From NCBI RefSeq assembly GCF_011075055.1, contig NC_058137.1, positions 5,818,771 to 5,882,770 on the forward strand: a DNA stretch of 64,000 nucleotides. Direction: 5' to 3'. Shown here one piece after another: positions 1 through 12,365 of this stretch. This stretch comes from Mangifera indica (taxonomy: Eukaryota; Streptophyta; Magnoliopsida; Sapindales; Anacardiaceae). A program made the position numbers and the translations under genes. The notes under the pieces were generated by a model. That model did not search any database, was not told the DNA's origin, and saw nothing but the letters and a program-made list of their open reading frames with translations. Each line of letters begins with the position of its first letter. Position 1 is the stretch's first letter.

Positions 1-494
1 ATAGATAACTTGATTTGATTCAAATTTTATTTATAACTTAATTTGAATTGTGTTAAACTATTATTAAAATAATATAATTTTATTTATTATTAAATAAAAA
101 TAAATTACTTTATTAATGAGTTATGAATTCAAATTATGAATCCGAACTATAAATCCAACCTATAGATTCAAATAATAAATTCAAGTTAAACTCAAATCAA
201 ATTTGAGTTAAATCATTTTCATTTAAATTAAACTTAAATTATTATTAATCCTGGCTCAATAAACTTAAATCGAGCTATTTTTCATTAGAATTAATCTCAA
301 TCCAAAGGATGTTTAGATTCGATTTGATTCATATATACCCTTAAAAGCTACTCCGTTTAATTACATCCTTTAGGAAGTGGAGATATGTTATTTTATTCAT
401 GGATAAAGACATCCATTGTCTAAGCTGAGCTTAGTTATTGTAATCTCGTTCACAGGTCATGTCTGGTTAAAGTGTACTAAATCACATATCAACC
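1..494. other. AT-rich intergenic DNA, no gene seen
   Basis: Very AT-rich sequence without a supported coding frame. It contains short direct repetitions of a motif resembling 'ttcaaatt/aactcaaat' between about 120 and 230. No known element boundary was recognised. Confidence 0.6.
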
Positions 495-504
495 CACCAA
501 AATA

Positions 505-1238
505 GGCCAAAGCACTATTTCGCACCCAAAATATGTTGTTTTTCCAAGTTTTCTCTCTTTAGTTTTGAAAATCTCAAATATCTATCTATAACCGGTTAAA
601 ATTAATAGTAATAAAGGTAAAATCGTTATTTTATCTATAATATTAAAAATAAACTAAAATATAATCTCTTTTTCCTCCCCTAAACTTTAAAAACTAAAAG
701 TTTTCCCTTAACCAAAATTTTAAAAAATGATAATTTTCCCCTAGGGTTAGTTTCCAGATCTCCGACACTAAATCTAAAGCCATTGTCGACTATCTATCCC
801 TCTTGAAACTTTCTCCCCCTCCAACGGTCTCTCTCCATCTATTTGGACTCCCGTTCGATGTTGATCTTTGTTTAGAAGATGAAGCAACGAAGCTCTTCAT
901 CTCCTGTCGTCTCTCAAGTCTTATTCGACGCTGATCGGATGTCTAAATGGGTGGAGAAAGACTGCGGAGGGAGAAAAAGCTTTGAAAGGGATAGATGACC
1001 GATAATGATGTCGAAGATTTGAAAACTAAACCCTATGGAAAAACTGTCATTTTTTAAAACTTAGGGTGAAAGATAAACTTTTAGTTTTTAAAGTTTAGAA
1101 TAAAGAAAAAGAGATAAAATTTTCAAGGTTATAGTTTCATTAATTTTAACTGTTTATATGTGGATATTTAGGATTTTTAAAATTAAAGTAGAGATGCTTA
1201 AGAAAATAACATACTTCATGTGAGAAAGTCTTTTGGCC
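505..1238. mobile_element. Foldback MULE-type MITE, complete copy 1 (734 bp)
   Basis: The element begins GGCCAAAGCACTATTT and ends AAAGTCTTTTGGCC, and is flanked by an exact 10-bp duplication CACCAAAATA (495-504 and 1239-1248). Both arms are long: the left arm (505 to about 790) and right arm (about 1000-1238) are inverted copies carrying the same landmarks (an 'aaaatcgttattttat' block, 'ctaaactttaaaaactaaaa', and an 'aaccctat/ccctaggg' block). A 9-10 bp duplication with long TIRs is typical of Mutator-like elements. There is no transposase, so it is non-autonomous. Related copies lie near 22.3, 61.8 and 63.3 kb. The arms have diverged visibly, so this is an older insertion than the copy at 61.8 kb. 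Confidence 0.85.
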
Positions 1239-1248
1239 CACCAAAATA

Positions 1249-2163
1249 CTATAAGTTTGAGATACAATTCATGATTCCCTTAGTTGTATTTCCAAGAGTT
1301 CTTTTAATTTAAGAGCTACTCTGCATGTTTTTCCAGACCGATTTGTCATATTTTATATTCTATTTTTTATTAATTATTAATTTTATTATCTTTTTTCATA
1401 AATGAGGATAATTAATCTGAAATTTAATTCAGAAGTCTTTACTTACAAAAGGAAACTATAGTTACATCATAGGAAATAAAAAAAAAAAAATCACTTTAAA
1501 AAATAAACTCATATACGATATAAATTATAAGTATTAGTGTTATATATTTTTTGAGTCATCTTCTTTATCTAAATTATTGATATTTTCAAATATGCTTGCA
1601 ACGATCCAATTTTATAATTTTATGCATATAATATTTTCAATCATATTTAAATATAAATTTGATTTTTAGTCATAAAATAGGCATCTATGCGTACTAAAAA
1701 CTTATTCTCGAGTTACAAATTAATTTATATTAAATCGTAAATCATATTTTTTTAAAATAAATATATAATTTATAATTTGATTTTAAAATTTTTTCATAAT
1801 GTACAAGCCGAAACTATTATACGTACATACGAAAGTAAAATAGAAAGTAAGATGACCAAATGCAAAAAGAAGTAAACGTTTTTATTGATTTAAAAAAAAC
1901 GTGATTTCACAAACTCACGAATCCACCCTTCTTCTAGTTCCCAAGAAACATTAGCGTGAAGCATGTTTTAAATGCATCAGAAACATGTTTTTAAAAAATG
2001 TCGTTAAAAACATTAATAAAGAGTTCAAGTGGAGTACTTAACCTAAGGAAGGACGCTAATGATGCCAGCATATTCTAGTAATGAAATAAGAGAGATTCAC
2101 ACTAATTTGTTTGGAAAATATATTTACCAATTTATCTGTCAAAATTAGTCATTAGTTTTATTT
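1249..2163. other. Intergenic DNA, nothing recognised
   Basis: AT-rich sequence with short poly-A and poly-T runs, no frame with coding character and no repeat boundary that I could define. Confidence 0.6.
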
Positions 2164-2547
2164 AACTAGTGTTTTTAAAATAAGATTGATTATCTTATTA
2201 ATTTACAGTTCGATCGGTTCAATCGGATGATCAACTAACTTAATCTATTATCAAATTATTATATATTTCTTGAATAACATCAAATAATTACCATATTTTT
2301 TAAATATAAAATATATGAAATATATAAAACATAATTTCAAATATGTTAATTAAATAATTGATATTTTATTACATAGATAAAAACAAAAATTAATTCCAAA
2401 TGGTTGGTTTTAAATAGTTTTTTTGATTTAACGAATTTACTAAATTTGGCCAAATTTCAAATAAGTTATTATTTATATATATATATATTAATTCATGATT
2501 CAACTGATTAAATTAGGCCGTTTGACCTAGTTTTAAAAATATTGGTT
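2164..2547. mobile_element. Possible MITE with AAC(T/C)A(G/A)T-type inverted ends
   Basis: The left end (aactagtgtttttaaaa, about 2164) and the reverse complement of the right end (aaccaatatttttaaaa, about 2547) match at most positions. The interior near both ends carries 'cggttcaatcgg/ggccgtttgacc'-like sequence. A related pair of ends may occur in the third VPS13-like intron near 35.2-35.7 kb. No clear target duplication was found, so the limits are approximate. Confidence 0.35.
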
Positions 2548-5500
2548 TTAACGATAAAAAAATATTTATGTCATTTGGTCCAAATATTATTATAGAGTTG
2601 TAATTTACTATTATTTTTTCTCTGGATTTTAATATATTGTAATAACACCCTTATTAGACTAAACAATGATAATATTATAGGCTGTAAAAGTTATTTTAAA
2701 ACTTATAAGGGTCAAATGAATTTTTTTATTCCTGTTTCAGAAATCATCATATTCATCTCGTATATTTTAAAAATATTAATAGTTTCAATAATTTGTAATA
2801 TAATATTTAGATATTTAATTTGTTTCCTTAAAAGGTATAAATTAATTTTAAAAATTATTAAGGGGTATATTGAAATTTTAAAATATTTAAAAACACTTCA
2901 TCAATTGTTGTTTTCTCCTCAAATATACAATTATATATTATTAACACTTTTATTTATAATAGTACTAATAATTATTTAATATTTCTAATTAAAATTAATA
3001 TAAAATTACAGTATAATAAATTTTTTAATAAAATTTTGAGAATAAAGTATTATTTGGTTTGAGATTTTTTTTGTTTTCTTCATTAAATTTATAAAAGAAT
3101 TTAATAGATTTTTTAAATAAACTTGAAAAACAGGTAAAAAAAGGGACTTATTTAAATTTAAAAGATGAGATTCTATCATTTTATCTAACCTTAGGTGAAA
3201 AACAGTTATTTGGCTTTTATTTTATTAAATAATTTTTGGTCAATTTAAAAATAAAAAATAAATCTCATTTCTATCAATAAATATATTTTTTGACCAATAA
3301 ATACATGCTTTTTACTTTTGCATATGTCTTTAAAAACCATAAACTTTGGTGGCAATAATTATCTGTTTATTGATAAAAAAAAAAAAGTTTTTTATGAGTA
3401 AAAATCTAATTTATATTTTTTTTCCTTTTTCATCAAAATGATAGTACCTTTAATTATATTATAAAATCCATGACATTAAATACTATCTAAAATGCATATT
3501 TATTAGTTTAAAATTGATTAAGGATGTATTAATTTAACCAACAACATTAACAAGATAACAGAAATAACAAAATTTTAAATACGTATTATTTATGCGAGCT
3601 AGCGATTTAAATATCATATGAAAAAAATGGGTTTTTAAATAATGAAAAATCCATTCAAATCATTTTTTTTTTTTTATAAATACCCTAAATATAATGATTA
3701 GATTCATAACTATTATATTAAATAAATTAAAATTTTACAAATATGATAAACATTTAAACTTAGATTTTTCTTCTAAGTTATAATATTTTATAAGTTTGTT
3801 AACCTTTGAGGTCATTTTGTTTAACCACTCACATCTATAATAGTTAAATCGTGTATTATACCATATGATATAATTTTTTTAAAAATAATTTAATTAACAT
3901 GTCATTATTTTATAAAATATCATAAAAATCTTTGAAATGTAAGATTTTTCATATACGTTCTTATTATACCATAATTTTATTTAAAAAGTACATCGATCTA
4001 TATCAAAAATATATATTATATAGTATGATATATCTATAATATAAGATATATTCTTATACCTACTTATACTGTGTATGAGGAAATGTTGAACATGTGTGGG
4101 TGAGTGCTTCATCAACTCACCATCCACCCACCGTCTCTGATTGATTGATGGGCAGTTTATCATTACAATTATGGGTTGACTCAGAATCTCATCATATGAA
4201 TATGAAAATATGTTTGAATTGGCCGCCACAAAATCTTTCTCCGAGATTATGTATCTTTGGATCTCTAAGTCTGAGTTATTATTTATCCTTTTTCTGGGGT
4301 TGTGAGGGGCACTGAGATAAATTGAGTTTTAAATTTAGAAAAATATTGTGTGCTTGTCTTTCTGATATGTTTGTTTGATGCACTTCCTTTTAAAATAGCA
4401 TAACAAATTTTTATCTCATGCTGCACAGTTTTGAAAAGTAAAAGAGAAACAGCATTGCTTTCTTTTAATAACCAAGATTAAGAGAGTTAATTTGCAAATT
4501 TTACCACTTTGTTCATAGGGGAGATAAAGTTGATGAACTTTTAGGGTGAAATATTTAGTGGGTGCTGTCACTGCTTTTGGCCTGACAAACAAGAATTAAT
4601 GTAGCAGACAACATTCTTCTGATTGAATTCGATAGGGTTTACCATTTATCCTTGGTCCAATAAAAAGTAATGGTCCATTTTTGCCTGTCTTCGATTAAAT
4701 ATTCACAAACTCAACTAAAATCAAATGGTACATAATTGAACAAAATGAAAAAGGTAGAGAAAACCCTTAAATGGTAGTTTCAATGATGAAAAAAATATTT
4801 TATATGCGAGCGAGAGGATGAGTTTAAATCATTTTTTATAATATATTAAAATCAAACTTTTAAATTATTTGGTCCAATGATTGTAAAAGCTTTAAAGCTT
4901 TTGGATCAGAGATGGATAATTAAATTCTTCTTCTTTAATATTGAATCCCTCATGCTAGAGTTGACTAAAAATGTCAAATTGGGTTTTCTTTATTGGTTTA
5001 TAATGGATTAAAATGGTATCAACAGTTTGTATCCAAATTGGTTTGCCCACCTGTGATATATAAATATTTTATTTGTAAAATTTTTGTGTGCGTCAAAACT
5101 CAAGCCTCATAAAAATACAAATTACCTGCCACAAGCTAACCAAAAAATTAATTTTATACTAAACATGCATCAGACCAGAAATTCTGGATTTAAGCTTAAA
5201 TATGAATATCATTAACTGATATAATTACATTTAACATTCATCAAGAAAACATAAATTTATCAATCAAATTAGTATATAATTCAAGGAAAAAACAATATTT
5301 CTTTGACCCCTGTATGAAACTGATTGATGAATCAACGCATGAGGCTGAAATAGCAGTAAACAAGCAATTAAATTGAGAGATTGAAAGGAGAAGGATTCAG
5401 AGTGCGTAGTTTGACGGGAAACAGCTTTTACCAGCCAGCTGATTTTTTGACTTTTAGCTAAGACTGTTCATAGGAGAACAGTTTAGTGGGTCCTACCATA

Positions 5501-5800
5501 ACCAATCAGATAAATTAATAATAATAATAATCAAAATTTGGGAGATCAGAAACTGAATCATCAATAAATTAATTAATTAAGAAAACTGTAACAGCCCTTT
5601 ACATTTGGTTTGCGAAAGTCAATGTCCTTTCTCACTGTTTGTTAAGAGAGGTTATGGTTGAAGATTGCAGTGAGAGAAATAGTCAATGTGAGTGGTGGTA
5701 TCAGTACTAGTATATTTTTGGATTTACTCTTCTCAAAACTAAATGAGCTTTGATGCATGTGCAGTGGAGAGCTTTTCTTAGCTTTTATTTCTTTTGCAGT
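2548..5800. other. Intergenic DNA upstream of the PLP gene, no supported gene
   Basis: AT-rich DNA. Two short open frames (87 codons at 2716-2979, 82 codons on the minus strand at 3981-4229) have composition expected of AT-rich DNA (Ile, Leu, Tyr, Lys, Phe) and no family resemblance. From about 5400 onwards the sequence becomes less AT-extreme and probably holds the promoter of the downstream gene; I could not place a TATA box with confidence. Confidence 0.55.
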
Positions 5801-5896
5801 GAACATTTAAAGAGGAAAAAAAAAAAAGCAGTTTTTCTATTATTTTCGATCAAACCATTTTTTTAACATTCATTTTCAGCGTGTTCTCTATTTCTT

Positions 5897-6212
5897 ATGT
5901 TGGTTGTGAGTGTTTCTCTGTAAATTTTGGGATCTGGGTTTTGTGGTGTAGGGTTTGAGACTTTGACTCCCTTTCTTTCTTCCTTTGAGGGGTTTGACTT
6001 TTTTTTTCTTTCTGGGGCATTTAATTTTAGTGAGTTTACACCTGAAATTTGTTGAATTTGATCCACTGCTCACTTGTGTCAACGTTTCTGGTTTTTTTTC
6101 TTCATATGGAATTATTGTAGATGGGTTCCTAAAAACATTCACTTTTAGGGCTTTCTTGATCTAGGTTCAAGATCCGTATTTTTGTTTCCTGGGTTTGTTT
6201 TAGATGGGCTAA
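5897..6212 (+). promoter_or_regulatory. Cluster of minimal upstream ORFs in the presumed 5' leader
   Basis: Four very short ATG-initiated frames precede the main start at 6301: 5897-5923 (8 codons), 6106-6120 (4 codons), 6121-6132 (3 codons, starting directly after the previous stop) and 6204-6212 (ATG GGC TAA). If the leader is transcribed without splicing they could reduce or condition main-frame translation. The transcription start is unknown and the leader could contain an intron, so a regulatory role is inference only. Confidence 0.35.
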
Positions 6213-6300
6213 AAAGTAAATAAATTTTCGTTCTTGTTATACCTTAATCTGATTTTCCTTTCTGGGTTTTGTGTAAGTTTGATTCTTGAAACCATTGTTA

Positions 6301-9123
6301 ATGCATCTCTCACTGTGGAAGCCTATAGCTCACTGTGCTTCTCTAATCTTGGAGAAGAAGAGCAGCAAGAAAAAAGATGGGTCTGATTCCACAGTTGATA
6401 TTAAGAGAAACCCATCAATTCTTCGTAAACTTGAGGAGAACAGGCTTAGAGAAGCACTTGACGAAGCCTCTGAAGATGGCTCACTTATCAAATCGCAAGA
6501 TATCGAGTCCGAGTCTCCTACCAATTTAGATGAGGGCTTAGGCCGATCAAGATCTCTTGCAAGACTCCACGCTCAGCGTGAGTTCTTGAGAGCCACTTCA
6601 TTGGCTGCGGAGAGAGTTTTTGAGTCAGAAGATAGCATTCCTGACCTCCGTGAAGTTTGGAACAAGTTCTTGACAATGTATCCCAAATATCAGTCATCTG
6701 AGAAGATAGATCATTTGAGGGAAAATGAGTATTCTCATTTATCACCTAAGGTATGCCTTGATTACTGTGGATTTGGTCTTTTCTCTTTTGTTCAGACTTT
6801 GCATTATTGGGAATCGTCTACATTTAGTTTGTCTGAGATAACTGCAAATTTAAGTAATCATGCTCTTTATGGTGGTGCTGAGAAAGGAAGCGTTGAACAT
6901 GATATAAAGGTCAGGATTATGGATCATTTGAACATTCCTGAAAATGAGTATGGTCTTGTTTTCACTGTGAGCAGAGGCTCTGCTTTTAAATTGTTAGCTG
7001 AATCCTACCCTTTTCAAACCAACAAGAGGTTATTGACCATGTTTGATCATGAGAGTCAATCTGTGAATTGGATGGCTCAGAGTGCTAAGGAGAAGGGGGC
7101 AAAAGTTCAAAGTGCATGGTTTAAATGGCCAACTCTTAAACTTTGTTCAACTGATTTGAGAAAGCAGATTTCAAGTAAGAAGAGGAGGAAGAAGGATTCT
7201 GCTGTTGGCTTGTTTGTGTTTCCAGTGCAGTCTAGAGTTACGGGGGCTAAATACTCATATCAATGGATGGCACTTGCTCAGCAAAATCATTGGCATGTCT
7301 TACTTGATGCTGGGTCATTGGGCCCTAAAGATATGGATTCACTTGGGTTGTCATTGTTCCGGCCAGATTTCATCATCACATCATTTTATAAGGTGTTCGG
7401 TTATGACCCTACTGGCTTCGGGTGCCTTCTAATAAAGAAATCTGTGATGGGAAGCCTTCAGAATCAATCCGGGCGTACAGGCTCTGGAATGGTGAAGATA
7501 ACCCCTGAATATCCTTTGTACCTCAGTGATTCCGTTGATGATCTGGATAGATTGGTTGGAGTTGATGATAATGAGGTTGTTGTGAATGGTGATAAACCAT
7601 CGGAGACTCGCCCTGGTTCACAGTTACCAGCCTTTTCTGGTGCCTTCACATCTGCTCAGGTGAGAGACGTATTTGATACGGAAGTGGATCATGATAACAG
7701 CTCTGACAGGGATGGAACGAGCACCATATTTGAAGAATCTGAGAGTATATCTGTTGGGGAAGTAATGAAAAGTCCAGTTTTCAGCGAAGATGAGTCATCA
7801 GACAACTCATTGTGGATTGATTTGGGTCAGAGTCCATTGGGGTCTGATAATACTGGCCAGTTGAACAAACACAAAATTGCATCTCCCTTACCACCTGTTT
7901 GGTTCAGTGGCAGGAAGAATCACAAGCGACTCTCTCCAAAGCCAACATCAAAAATTTATGGCAGCCCAATATATGATGACAAAGAGTTAAACTTGGGTCC
8001 AAATGGTGACCATCATGTGCTCTCATTTGATGCTGCTGTTCGATCAGTTTCGCAGGAATTGGACTGTGTTAAGGAAGTTCCTGAAGCAGAGCAATTTGCA
8101 GGAAAAACCCCTAATTCCCGAAGTAACAATAACGGTCTAGGCCGTTCAAATGTTCGGGAAATTGAGGAAGAACCTGGTATCAGCAAGCCACTTTCTACCG
8201 AGTCTGCATCCAGCTTTGCTATAAATGGTTCTCTTCTCAAAAATTCAAGTTCTGTTCTGCAGCATCACAGTTCAGCAAATGGCTTGAGCTCTGAGATCAA
8301 GGAGAGTGCTATAAGAAGGGAAACAGAAGGTGAATTTAGGTTGTTGGGGCGGAGGGAAGGGAGTAAATATACTGGGGGTAGATTTTTTGGTTTGGAAGAT
8401 AACGAACATCCGAGCAGGGGGAGAAGGGTATCCTTTAGCACAGAAGACAATCGCCGAGATCATTTAGGCCATACTTTGGAGCTGGGAGAAGTATCTGCAA
8501 CCAGCCTTGATGATGAAGACTGCACCAGTGATGTGGAATATGTTGATGGACAAGAGTGGAACCGCAAAGAGCCTGAGATTATATGCCGGCATCTTGATCA
8601 TATTAATATGTTAGGTCTAAATAAGACCACCCTCCGGCTACGGTTTTTGGTCAATTGGCTTGTGACTTCATTGCTGCAACTAAGGTTTTCTGGTTCAGAT
8701 GGTGAGAGCAGAGCAAATCTGGTTCACATCTATGGCCCTAAAATAAAATATGAAAGGGGTGCAGCAGTGGCCTTCAATGTGAGAGACCGAGAAAGGGGGT
8801 TGATCAATCCGGAGGTTGTACAGAAGCTGGCAGAAAAAGAAGGTATATATCTTGGCATTGGTTTCCTCAGTCACATTCGGATATTCGATGCTCCTCAAAA
8901 GCAGCGCTCGGGTCTCGAAGATACAACATTGTACAGGCCAATGGAGAATGGTCAACATGTTGGGAAAGGTGGGTTCATTAGGGTTGAGGTAGTTACAGCT
9001 TCTCTTGGTTTCTTGACAAACTTTGAGGATGTTTACAAGTTGTGGGCTTTTGTGGCTAAATTCCTTAACCCTGCCTTCATCAGAGGTGTACTTCCAACAG
9101 TTGAAGAAGGTTCGGAGGCATGA
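6301..9123 (+). CDS. PLP-dependent transferase, molybdenum cofactor sulfurase-like (940 aa)
   Basis: Single-exon gene of the plant family annotated as molybdenum cofactor sulfurase-like or PLP-dependent transferase superfamily (Arabidopsis AT2G23520, AT4G37100, AT5G66950 group). The ATG at 6301 gives [16 protein letters not shown], the family's usual start; the frame extends upstream only through TTG codons. Residues 1-100 are charged and probably disordered. Residues about 110-400 form the NifS-like fold, with SFYKVFG placing the likely Schiff-base lysine at K364. Residues about 410-740 are a long acidic, Ser-rich linker. The last 180 residues are a conserved C-terminal block. The MOSC domain of true Moco sulfurases (ABA3) is absent, so sulfurase activity is not established. 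Length agrees with the family (about 870-940 aa). A tandem duplication lies in the 3' flank. Confidence 0.9.
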   Translation: MHLSLWKPIAHCASLILEKKSSKKKDGSDSTVDIKRNPSILRKLEENRLREALDEASEDGSLIKSQDIESESPTNLDEGLGRSRSLARLHAQREFLRATSLAAERVFESEDSIPDLREVWNKFLTMYPKYQSSEKIDHLRENEYSHLSPKVCLDYCGFGLFSFVQTLHYWESSTFSLSEITANLSNHALYGGAEKGSVEHDIKVRIMDHLNIPENEYGLVFTVSRGSAFKLLAESYPFQTNKRLLTMFDHESQSVNWMAQSAKEKGAKVQSAWFKWPTLKLCSTDLRKQISSKKRRKKDSAVGLFVFPVQSRVTGAKYSYQWMALAQQNHWHVLLDAGSLGPKDMDSLGLSLFRPDFIITSFYKVFGYDPTGFGCLLIKKSVMGSLQNQSGRTGSGMVKITPEYPLYLSDSVDDLDRLVGVDDNEVVVNGDKPSETRPGSQLPAFSGAFTSAQVRDVFDTEVDHDNSSDRDGTSTIFEESESISVGEVMKSPVFSEDESSDNSLWIDLGQSPLGSDNTGQLNKHKIASPLPPVWFSGRKNHKRLSPKPTSKIYGSPIYDDKELNLGPNGDHHVLSFDAAVRSVSQELDCVKEVPEAEQFAGKTPNSRSNNNGLGRSNVREIEEEPGISKPLSTESASSFAINGSLLKNSSSVLQHHSSANGLSSEIKESAIRRETEGEFRLLGRREGSKYTGGRFFGLEDNEHPSRGRRVSFSTEDNRRDHLGHTLELGEVSATSLDDEDCTSDVEYVDGQEWNRKEPEIICRHLDHINMLGLNKTTLRLRFLVNWLVTSLLQLRFSGSDGESRANLVHIYGPKIKYERGAAVAFNVRDRERGLINPEVVQKLAEKEGIYLGIGFLSHIRIFDAPQKQRSGLEDTTLYRPMENGQHVGKGGFIRVEVVTASLGFLTNFEDVYKLWAFVAKFLNPAFIRGVLPTVEEGSEA

Positions 9124-9202
9124 GTAACAGTCGTAGAAAAACTTTGTCCAGTTTGAAGAAAGATGAAATCTCGTTTGCACAGAAAAATCACTTTGGAAGT
9201 CT

Positions 9203-9414
9203 AAGAGTTGAAGCTAAAGATTCAGACTCCCCAAGAAAGTTTTATGAAGAATTACTGCTGTGTAGCATGGTTTTTTTGTTTTTTCTTGAGACTATAGGAT
9301 GCAAGAGTTTGAGTCGAAGCAATAGATTCAGATGCCCCCAGAGAGACCTAGAAAGTTCTTACTGCTGCAGCCTGGTTTGTTTGTTCTTCTTGGAGACTAT
9401 TGGCTATGAGGCAA
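9203..9414 (+). repeat. Imperfect tandem duplication (~100 bp x2) in the presumed 3' UTR
   Basis: Two adjacent units, about 9203-9302 and 9303-9414, share ordered blocks: 'aagagtt..gaagc', 'agattcaga', 'agaaagtt', 'ttactgctg', 'cctggttt/catggttt', 'cttg(g)agactat'. The second unit has several small insertions and substitutions. The unit lies immediately downstream of the PLP gene stop and produces a spurious 105-codon frame. Confidence 0.7.
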
Positions 9415-9800
9415 GTGAATTTGCTATTGCTTCTTGAATATCACCTTTTTTTTGGGCACTTGTAGAGTTTGCTTTAGATGTATGTATCATCCCAAAAAGT
9501 CTTCTCAGGATCAGATTTCTAAAGGAACAACCTTCTTCATTTAACTTCCCCCTTATGCCCTACAGAAATGAAATTTCTTGCTATTGTAAACATTAGTTTT
9601 GTCCTTTTTGCCTGCTGCAGTTTAATATAATATACCAGTGGCATGTTCACTACATTGAATTTTAGTTTCAATCTGCATATTAGTAGTTTACCCTAGACAG
9701 GAGTTGTTATACTTGGAGGAGGCTCTTAAATTTGATGTAAATGTAATTTTCAAGGAGCATTTTTCTGGGAGTCAACTTTATGTGGGGGGATTATTTTTTT
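9415..9800. other. 3' flank of the PLP gene
   Basis: Mostly U-rich 3' UTR or flanking sequence with AATATAATAT-like blocks around 9623 that could serve as polyadenylation elements; no defined AATAAA signal was chosen and no further gene is seen. Confidence 0.45.
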
Positions 9801-9960
9801 AACAATAATATGTGTACATATTTTTGCATACACAAATAAGTATATATATGATGTATTATCATGTGATTAGATATTATTTTGTCATTAATTCAAAGTTATT
9901 TAATCACATGAGGACATATTATGTGTGTATCTATTTGTGTATTTAAAAGTAGTTATTGTT
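9801..9960. mobile_element. Small hairpin MITE, family H copy 1 (~160 bp)
   Basis: Inverted ends AACAATAA.../...TTATTGTT enclose a palindromic core in which 'catgtgatta' is mirrored by 'taatcacatg' around a conserved 'attcaaa' centre. The same core is seen at about 11.7, 20.6 and 28.5 kb. No coding capacity. The size and structure fit a MITE; superfamily is unassigned because a target duplication is not clear. Confidence 0.6.
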
Positions 9961-11634
9961 ATTATTATTATTATAATATTTTTGTGTATTTAAATTTCTT
10001 GTCATCCTACTGGGAGGGAACAAATCTTATTATATGGTAAAGCTCCCAAGTATCCTCTGCTCATAAGGTTGTTCTATCATGTATGGGTTGGCCGGTTACC
10101 ATAATTTGCACAAAACAATGTTTGGTCTTTTGACTAACATCAAGAGTTTGGGAAAATTCGTCTGATAGTTTAAATCCATGATAAACACTATGTCTTAATC
10201 AGTCTAACACGTGATAATCATCAGGTCTTAATCAGTTTACATTAGTTGAAGTTGCAGATACAAGAACATGACTCACAGGGTAGTACTTATTATCTTGACC
10301 CTGAAGCTTAACTAAACAATTAATTAAATTGAACCTGGCTATTGTTATGAGGATAGATTAGGTGAAATGAAGCACCAAGGAGATTGTGACGCGATATTAA
10401 AAGGAAAAAGATATTCCCAGCATGATGAAAAGCTCATCATCAACCCAGAAAAAGTGGAAGAAATTAAAGTTTGGCTGACTCAAGGTTATGGGGTCATATC
10501 AATTATAACATTTGGGCCATGCCCATGAAGCTTTGTTTTTCTTTTATTTACTTTTGCAATGCTAGATTCTTGTGCTCTGTTTACACAATCCAACTGTTAT
10601 GAATATCCACTGCAATTTCTTTTTTTCGATTCTGGGGCCATGCCATACACCGCAAACTTCTTTTGATAACATGAAAATGATTCTCGACCTACTTTCTATA
10701 AAAGAAACAAAACCAACTCTCAAGATTTGCATAAAAGATGAGTGATGCCAATTTTATTATCTGTTTTGACAGCCCCTGGGATGGGAAGCTTTCTTCTTAA
10801 AGGAACTTGGTTGCTGGTGACAGTGAACTGTTGACAACCCTATGCAGCTGGCTTGTAAATTAAATTTTGGAGACTTGGCATGTCACCATCGTCAATATCA
10901 TCAAATGTTATCAACCAAAATGAATTATTTTCGAGTTGTTAGTTATTTTTTATTATTAAAAGTGAGCAAATGAGATAGATTGATTTGTACATGTAACTAA
11001 ACAAGGGAAGAAACATATGATAGCAACTTACAACCAAAACTCAGGACTCATGCGTGCACCAGGTAAAGCCTTTCCTGTCTTGGTTATATTGGTTGCTTTT
11101 GCAAGAGGAACCCACTTAAATTTGCCAGATCCTCCAACATCACAAAAACTGTTGATTCCCTATCTTATATTATTATTCTACTGTGACCGAATGGTACTGC
11201 ATTACTTTTGCCCTGAAAGTAAACTTTTTACAGCAAATGGCCAATTTGGATTGTAGAGACAAAAACTGACCATCTTAAAAGCATCTCTCTTGCAACCCAT
11301 TTTTCAGCTTCCCAGACCCCAAATCTCAAACATGCTAAACATTAGAGATTAATAATACCCCAATCATTAAGACTGTGGAAGAAAAATGCAAAAGTAGAAC
11401 AAATTATCATTTAGAGGAAAAAGGCAACAGATTCATCATATAAAAATGTATACAAATACATTAAGAGAGAACCATTGAATGAAAAAGGCCTAATGCCCAC
11501 ACAAGCCACATATTTGGTTGCTTAAGGCAGAGCATATCTTCTGATTGAATAGATAACATTTTTGTTTAACTTATGGAATTCAGACCATTCTTCAACCAAA
11601 TCAGTAGATTGTTGCCGGTATAATATTGTGTAAG
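9961..11634. other. Intergenic DNA between the PLP gene and XLG1, no supported gene
   Basis: The genes on either side converge here. The sequence has moderate AT content and scattered pyrimidine tracts. A 79-codon frame at 11017-11256 has no recognisable family feature and is treated as chance. Confidence 0.5.
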
Positions 11635-11798
11635 ACTATGTGCATAAATAATAAGTACAAATTTGAGTATAAATGATGGTAATCATCATGTGATTGGACG
11701 TTGTTTTATCTCTAATTCAAAATCACTCAATCACATAGTGATGTGTTATCATTTATACTCAAAGTTTGTTTTTATTGTTTATGTGCATAATTTTATTG
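11635..11798. mobile_element. Small hairpin MITE, family H copy 2
   Basis: Shares the palindromic core (catgtgattgg ... aattcaaaatcactcaatcacat) with the copies at 9.8, 20.6 and 28.5 kb. The flanks of the core, 'gagtataaatgat' and 'atcatttatactc', are inverted copies, and the outer ends carry 'atgtgcataa' in both orientations. Borders are approximate. Confidence 0.55.
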
Positions 11799-12365
11799 TT
11801 ATGCATATCATATATGAATTTGAAACTTAACCAGTGAGATTTGAATCAGGCAAAGAATTTTAACCTATCAGAATGATAGGGTGCTTCAATCCAAAGTGTC
11901 GGATACCTAAGTTGTCTGTCTTTAACCGATGATATGATTATCACTTCATGGACATGGAAATCTTAAGCAAAGGTTTGACAAGAAATGGGCAAGTGAGCAT
12001 TGCAATGATAAATATAGCATCCACAATTTTCACCTCAGCAACTTTAAATGTTAGTGAAAATCACCTCATGAGAATGCTACCAATCAATGGCATGGATACA
12101 TAAATATAGTATGAGCTGCAAAATGTCAAGTAATTGGTTCACTCCAAACATGTGACATGTAAATCTAATGTTTCACTCTCACCATGGGGTTTATAGTACA
12201 CAAATAAATTCAGTATCTGCATGACACTTCAAACAATACCTAAACTGGTGTCAATATCTTACAGCTGTTGATTGTGGAATTGAAACAATCTCGTGTTCAT
12301 TTACATGCTATAATATATGTACACTGAGAATGTAGAACCCATTTACAAAGCTTTTCTGATTAAAA
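11799..12365. other. 3' flank of XLG1
   Basis: Downstream (minus-strand) region of XLG1; it should include the 3' UTR. No other feature was recognised. Confidence 0.5.

Noticed and set aside
2716..2979. 87-codon hydrophobic frame
   Set aside because: Composition is what AT-rich DNA yields by chance (Ile, Leu, Tyr, Lys, Phe); no start context, family motif or neighbouring exon supports it.
3981..4229. 82-codon minus-strand frame
   Set aside because: No recognisable domain, surrounded by AT-rich intergenic DNA, and its tail is Tyr/Ile-rich low complexity.
8695..9180. 161-codon antisense frame over the PLP gene's 3' end
   Set aside because: It is the shadow of a strongly supported coding region on the other strand.
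9120..9437. 105-codon frame overlapping the PLP gene stop
   Set aside because: It lies in a tandemly duplicated 3' UTR; the apparent repeated peptide simply reflects the DNA duplication.
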